A stretch of DNA of 64,000 nt from contig CAVYKN010000015.1 of NCBI GenBank assembly GCA_963769115.1, forward strand, positions 139,269-203,268. The letters are read 5' to 3'. The DNA comes from DASTFY01 sp963769115 (GTDB lineage Bacteria > Actinomycetota > Acidimicrobiia > Acidimicrobiales > Ilumatobacteraceae). The notes under the pieces were generated by a model. The model was not told where the DNA came from. It worked only from the letters and a program-made list of their open reading frames with translations, and searched no databases. Position 1 is the stretch's first letter, and every line of letters begins with the position of its first letter. The position numbers and the translations under genes were made by a program. Of this stretch, positions 60,253 through 64,000 are shown piece by piece.

Positions 60253-61287
60253 TCAGCCGCCGATCTGGCTCATGGAGCGGTTCGGACGCACGAAGGCCAC
60301 CTGGCCGATGGCGTGCCCGGCCCACTTCGTGCCCACTGCCCGCGCGATCTCGGCGGCCAGCTCGTCGTCGCTCGCACCGCCTCTGAGCAGGGCCCGGAGG
60401 TCGAACTCCCGGGTGGCGAAGAGGCACGTCCGGAACTGGCCCTCGGCGGTGATGCGCACACGGTCGCAGTCGCCGCAGAAGGGCTTCGTGACCGTCGGGA
60501 TCACGCCGACCTCGCCGCGGCCGTCGAGGTAGCGCCAACGGTCGGCCGGCGCCGAGCCACGAGCCGGCACGAGCTCCAGCGGATGGACGGCGGCGATGGC
60601 GGCGACGATCTCGTCCTGGCTGACGACCGAGGTCGACGACCAGTGGCCGGAGGCGTCGAGCGGCATGAACTCGATGAACCGAACCTGCACACCGTGGTCC
60701 CGGCCGAAGTCGGCCAAGGCGAGGATCTCGTCGTCGTTGACCCCTCGTTCGACGACGGCGTTCAGCTTCACTTGGTCGAAGCCGGCCTCCTGGGCGGCGG
60801 CGATGCCGTCGAGGACGCGGTGCAGCTCGCGGCGGCGGGTCATCTGGAGGAAACGGTCGGGATCGAGCGTGTCGAGGGAGATGTTGACCCGGTCCAGGCC
60901 GGCCTGCCGCAGCTCGTGGGCAAGGAGCCGCAGGGTCGCGCCGTTCGTGGTGACGGACAGGTCGGGCTTGCGGCCGGCGTACGGCGAGTCGGCCTGGGGG
61001 TTGACCCGCAGGTGGGACAGCTTCTCCACCAGGACCGGCAGGTGGGCCCGGACCGTGGGCTCACCCCCGGTGAGACGGAGCCCGTCGACGCCGAAGCGCT
61101 CGACGCACACCCGGGCCAGGCGCTCGATCTCCTCGAAGGTGAGGATGTCCTCGCGGGGCAGCCACTGCATCCCTTCCTCGGGCATGCAGTACGTGCAGCG
61201 GAAGTTGCAGCGGTCGGTGACCGAGATCCGCAGGTCGCGCACGGTCCTGCCGAACGGATCGACCAGGTCCCCGTCCCACGGCTGCAT
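60253..61287 (-). CDS. moaA: GTP 3',8-cyclase (radical SAM)
   Basis: 344 residues. The radical-SAM cluster motif is CNFRCTYC at residues 27-34, followed by GLRLTGGEPTVR. The second [4Fe-4S] site uses CGDCDRVRI and a later C in RTCLFA. The C-terminus ends in Gly-Gly (MSQIGG), the tail required for activity in MoaA. It rearranges GTP in the first step of molybdenum cofactor synthesis. It forms a molybdopterin block with moaC and the downstream moeA, all on the minus strand. Confidence 0.96.
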   Translation of the reverse strand: MQPWDGDLVDPFGRTVRDLRISVTDRCNFRCTYCMPEEGMQWLPREDILTFEEIERLARVCVERFGVDGLRLTGGEPTVRAHLPVLVEKLSHLRVNPQADSPYAGRKPDLSVTTNGATLRLLAHELRQAGLDRVNISLDTLDPDRFLQMTRRRELHRVLDGIAAAQEAGFDQVKLNAVVERGVNDDEILALADFGRDHGVQVRFIEFMPLDASGHWSSTSVVSQDEIVAAIAAVHPLELVPARGSAPADRWRYLDGRGEVGVIPTVTKPFCGDCDRVRITAEGQFRTCLFATREFDLRALLRGGASDDELAAEIARAVGTKWAGHAIGQVAFVRPNRSMSQIGG

Positions 61288-61338
61288 GACCGCATGCTAC
61301 GGGCCGGTCACGGCCCTCGCGCGCGGGATGGGGCGGGG

Positions 61339-62557
61339 TCAGGCCAGGAGCAGGACGTCGACCTCGCCGCCAGCCTCGATGCCTGGGCCGTCAGGGACGG
61401 CGGCCAGGCCGTTGGCGGCGGCCGTCGAGGCGAGCTGGTGGCTGCCCTGTGCGCCTGTGGAGCGCACGTGGAGGCGGCCGTCGTCCTTGAACTGTCCGAC
61501 CACCCGGTTCCAGTGGACCTTCCCGTCGGGGCGGCGGCGGAGCCCCTCGTCGGCCACGGCCCGAACCCGCGGCCGATCGATGACCGCGTGGCCCATCATC
61601 TGCCGCAGGGCGGGGCGGGCCAGCAGCTCGAAGCTGACCAGCGACGAGACCGGGTTGCCCGGCAGTCCGAACACCGGGACCGACCGCTCGGCTCCTTCGA
61701 GCAGCCCGAACGCGAACGGCTTGGCGGGCCGGATGGCGATCTGCATCCAGCGCATCCTCGCCATGCGGTCGAGAACCGCCTTGACGATGTCGAAGTCGCC
61801 CATGCTCACGCCGCCCGACGTGACGATGGCGTCGCAGCGGGTCGCGGCCTCGGTCAGCGCCGCTTCGAGGGCGGCCTCGTCGTCGCGGACCAGGCCGAGG
61901 TCGACCGGGATGCAGCCGGCCTGCTCCAGCGCGCCGAGCAGCATCGTCCGGTTGCTCTCGCGGATCTGGCCGGGCGCCAGCGGCGCGCCGTGCTCGATCA
62001 GCTCGTCGCCGGTCGACAGCGCGCCCACCCGCGCCCGCGGCCACGACGGGCACCGAGACGATGCCGACGCTGGCCAGGACGCCGAGCACGGCCGGGCGGA
62101 TCTCCGTGCCCGCCGGGAACAGCAGCGTCGCCGCGGTGCACGTCGTCGCCGGCGCGGCGAACGGCGTCGCCGGCCGACACGCTCCGGCCGATCCGCACGC
62201 GGTGGCCGCCGTTCAGCGCCTCGGTGTCCTCGACCATGACGACCGCCTCCGTGCCCGGCCGGCAGCGGCGCTCCCGTCATGATGCGCACTGCCTCGGCCG
62301 GGCTCGACCGGGATCGACGGCGGCGCGCCGGCGGCGATGGTGCCGGCCACCTCGAGCTCGACCGGCGGATCGGCGACATCGGCGACGCGCACCGCGTACC
62401 CGTCGACGGCCGAGTTGTCGAACGGCGGGACGTCCTCGGCCGCCGCCAGATCGGCCGCGGTCACGTGCCCGAGCGACTCCCCGAGCGCGACGGTCGTCAC
62501 CGGCAGGCGCGGGCAGGCGTCGAGGACGTGACGGCGGGCCTCCTCGAGCGGGATCAC
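61339..62557 (-). CDS. moeA: Molybdopterin molybdenumtransferase
   Basis: About 405 residues once corrected. The N-terminal segment is IPLEEARRHVLDACPRL and PPFDNSAVDGYAVR, then RIMTGAPLPAG, MVEDTEALNGG, LLFPAGTEIRP, and the catalytic domain with LSTGDELIEHGAPL, IVTSGGVSMGDFD and VFGLPGNPVSSLVSFE. Frameshifts near 62297, 62258, 62145 and 62040 break the first 170 residues; the last 250 are intact. MoeA inserts molybdate into adenylated molybdopterin. Start at 62557. Confidence 0.9.
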
Positions 62558-62635
62558 GGATCGAGGGTACGCCGCCGGCGTCCGCGGCTCCCCGGCCGGA
62601 TCCTCGCCGTGTCTTCGGCTGTGTCTCCGGCTGGG

Positions 62636-63520
62636 TCAGCCGATGCCCTCCCGGCGGACGATCTCGGCCAGCACGTCCCGGAAGTCCTTGCCCAGCTCGT
62701 CGTGGTGCAGCGCGACCTCGACCGTGGCGCGGAGCCAGTCGAGCTTGTTGCCGGTGTCGAAGCGGCCACCGTCGAACACCAGGCCGTGGAAGGGCTCGAT
62801 CTCGCAGAGGGCGAGCATGGCGTCGGTGAGCTGCAGCTCGCCGCCGGCGCCGGGCCGCAGCGCGGCGATGCGGTCGAACACCGCCGGCGTGAGGACGTAG
62901 CGGCCCATGATGGCGAGGTCGCTCGGAGCCTCCGTGGCCGGCGGCTTCTCGACCATGCCGCCGATGGGGATGTAGCCCTCCGCGGTGGGCGGGCCGGCCG
63001 GCGCCACCACCCCGTACGAGCTGATCTGGTCCGGACCGAAGCGCTTCAGCGCGACGACCGAGCCGCCCGTGTCCTCGCAGGCGGTGATCATGTCCGACAG
63101 CAGCGTCGAGCCCTCGGCCATGAGGTCGTCCGGGAGGAGGACGGCGAAGGGCTCGTCGCCGACGTGGTAGCGGGCCATGCCGACGGCGTGGCCGAGCCCG
63201 CGCGGCTCGTCCTGGCGGACGAAGTGGACGTGCGCCATCTGGCTGATGGCCAGGATCTCGGCCAGCGCCTCGTCCTTGCCGCCGGCGGCGAGCGTGGCCT
63301 CGAGCTCGGGCGAGCGGTCGAAGTGGTCCTCCACGGTCTTCTTGGACCGGCCGGTCACGATGAGGATGTCCTCGATGCCGGCCGCCACCGCCTCTTCGAC
63401 GACGTACTGGATCCCCGGCTTGTCGACGAGGGGGATCATCTCCTTGGGGGTCGCCTTGGTGGCCGGGAGGAAGCGGGTGCCGAGGCCGGCGGCCGGGATG
63501 ACTGCCTTGCGGACACGCAT
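62636..63520 (-). CDS. galU: UTP-glucose-1-phosphate uridylyltransferase
   Basis: 294 residues from ATG 63520; upstream in-frame codons are Pro/Arg-rich and unlikely. The nucleotidyltransferase signature is IPAAGLGTRFLPATKATPKEM (in part), with VTGRSKKTVEDHFD, FVRQDEPRGLGHAVG, VLLPDDLMAEG, YGVVAPAG, MVEKPPATEAPSDLAIMGRY (in part) and FDTGNKLDWLRATVEVAL. It makes UDP-glucose for wall and capsule sugars. It follows moeA on the same strand with a 78-bp gap. Confidence 0.95.
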   Translation of the reverse strand: MRVRKAVIPAAGLGTRFLPATKATPKEMIPLVDKPGIQYVVEEAVAAGIEDILIVTGRSKKTVEDHFDRSPELEATLAAGGKDEALAEILAISQMAHVHFVRQDEPRGLGHAVGMARYHVGDEPFAVLLPDDLMAEGSTLLSDMITACEDTGGSVVALKRFGPDQISSYGVVAPAGPPTAEGYIPIGGMVEKPPATEAPSDLAIMGRYVLTPAVFDRIAALRPGAGGELQLTDAMLALCEIEPFHGLVFDGGRFDTGNKLDWLRATVEVALHHDELGKDFRDVLAEIVRREGIG

Positions 63521-63691
63521 GGGGGCGACTGTACGCACGCCACGCGGAGTGGCCACCGCGGAGGCGCGGGCGAGCGGTTCCGGCGGCGGGAGCCTGGCAG
63601 GACGGCACAAGGACAGGCCGAGCGGCCACGGACCGTGACCGCTCGAAAGCTGCAGGTCGAACGTGGTGCCGGCCGCCGCGACTGGCTAGCA

Positions 63692-63718
63692 TTGGCACTC
63701 GCGTGCCGAGAGTGCTAA
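63692..63718 (+). promoter_or_regulatory. CIRCE operator (HrcA site) upstream of fmdB-family gene
   Basis: The left half-site TTGGCACTC (63692-63700) and right half-site GAGTGCTAA (63710-63718) are separated by nine bases. The CIRCE consensus half-sites are TTAGCACTC and GAGTGCTAA with N9, so only one base differs. The site ends 11 bp before ATG 63730, so it should control the downstream gene through the heat-shock repressor HrcA. A possible -10 hexamer TAGCAT (63687-63692) overlaps its left edge. Confidence 0.88.
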
Positions 63719-63729
63719 CGGAGCCACCG

Positions 63730-64000
63730 ATGCCCACCTACGTCTACAAGTTCCTCGACACCGGCGAGACCATCGAGGTGCAGCAGTCCTTCGACGAGCC
63801 GACGCTCACCGAGGCGCCCCACCCGACCGACGGCGTGCCCCGCCCGGTCAAGAAGGTCTTCACGCCGGTGGGCATCACGTTCAAGGGCAACGGCTTCTAC
63901 AAGACCGACAGCCGCGGGATCGAAGAACGGTTCGTCGGCGGCGCCGTCCTCGAACGGCTCCTCGAAGGAGTCGACGTCCGATCGTCGAGCTCGTCGAAGG
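63730..64000 (+). CDS. FmdB-family protein lacking the zinc-ribbon cysteines, 3'-truncated by the window
   Basis: The N-terminus MPTYVYKFLDTGETIEVQQS and the block VKKVFTPVGITFKGNGFYKTD match the FmdB regulatory-protein family. The usual MPTYEYxCxxCG...CPxCG cysteines are all replaced (KFLDTG, EAPHPTDG), so no zinc ribbon can form. After residue 62 a one-base slip near 63920 would give the Ser/Lys-rich tail typical of the family (GSKNGSSAAPSSNGSS); the unshifted frame reads IEERFVGGAV. The gene runs off the right edge. A CIRCE element lies immediately upstream, suggesting heat-shock regulation. Confidence 0.82.
   Translation, partial: MPTYVYKFLDTGETIEVQQSFDEPTLTEAPHPTDGVPRPVKKVFTPVGITFKGNGFYKTDSRGIEERFVGGAVLERLLEGVDVRSSSSSK

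Noticed and set aside
60238..62829. 863-residue plus-strand ORF opposite moaA and moeA
   Set aside because: Antisense shadow rich in Ala/Gly/Arg/His; the minus strand carries clear molybdopterin genes.

Overview
The window is very GC-rich, densely coded DNA (GTG starts and 4-nt GTGA/ATGA gene overlaps are common). It most resembles a free-living aerobic actinobacterium, perhaps of the Acidimicrobiia. Pointers are an F420-type LLM oxidoreductase, a large HPII-type catalase, a CIRCE element, molybdopterin genes and several actinobacterial-looking families. The taxonomic call is inference only. Many genes are interrupted by single-base frameshifts whose two sides both read as intact conserved protein, so they look like consensus errors rather than decay; they are annotated as single CDSs with the break noted.

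Region 1 (1-30.3 kb) is a catabolic and one-carbon island. It starts with an LLM oxidoreductase, a Rieske oxygenase, a SnoaL-like protein, an SDR, an ornithine-cyclodeaminase-like enzyme and a TMADH/OYE-type flavoprotein. Next comes a minus-strand operon of a corrinoid protein, a DUF1638 protein, a pterin:corrinoid methyltransferase and a methylene-THF reductase. It is divergent from a plus-strand operon of an MttB-family methyltransferase, a dimethylglycine-dehydrogenase-like enzyme and a four-gene sarcosine-oxidase set (A, G-position, B, D). A second minus-strand operon carries a dipeptide-type ABC importer, a second MttB paralogue, an N-methylproline-demethylase-like TMADH-family enzyme and a methyltransferase. 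An iron alcohol dehydrogenase, an enolase-superfamily enzyme and an IclR regulator follow. Read together, this is a candidate betaine demethylation system: corrinoid-dependent removal of the first methyl group to tetrahydrofolate, then flavin-dependent removal of the remaining N-methyl groups.

Region 2 (31-42.9 kb) is mixed housekeeping: rhodanese, cysteine dioxygenase, gpsA, an alpha/beta hydrolase, an Asp-box protein paired with a MoaD/ThiS-like protein, a PLP cysteine-synthase-like enzyme, an MFS exporter, catalase, a JmjC-like oxygenase and a small acidic protein.

Region 3 (42.9-51.75 kb) is one giant surface-protein gene with a signal peptide, a choice-of-anchor A domain, a vWA domain, about 17 repeats of about 300 bp, a DUF11-like domain and a C-terminal membrane anchor. 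Frameshifts are densest here.

Region 4 (51.9-64 kb) has an NYN-domain protein and a PadR-controlled MacB/FtsX-type ABC operon with a visible palindromic operator. It then has an exported truncated haemoglobin, a cysteine-bearing HTH regulator, a SnoaL-like protein, tRNA-Ala(CGC), a membrane protein, moaC, moaA, moeA, galU, and a zinc-ribbon-less fmdB-family gene behind a near-perfect CIRCE operator at the right edge.
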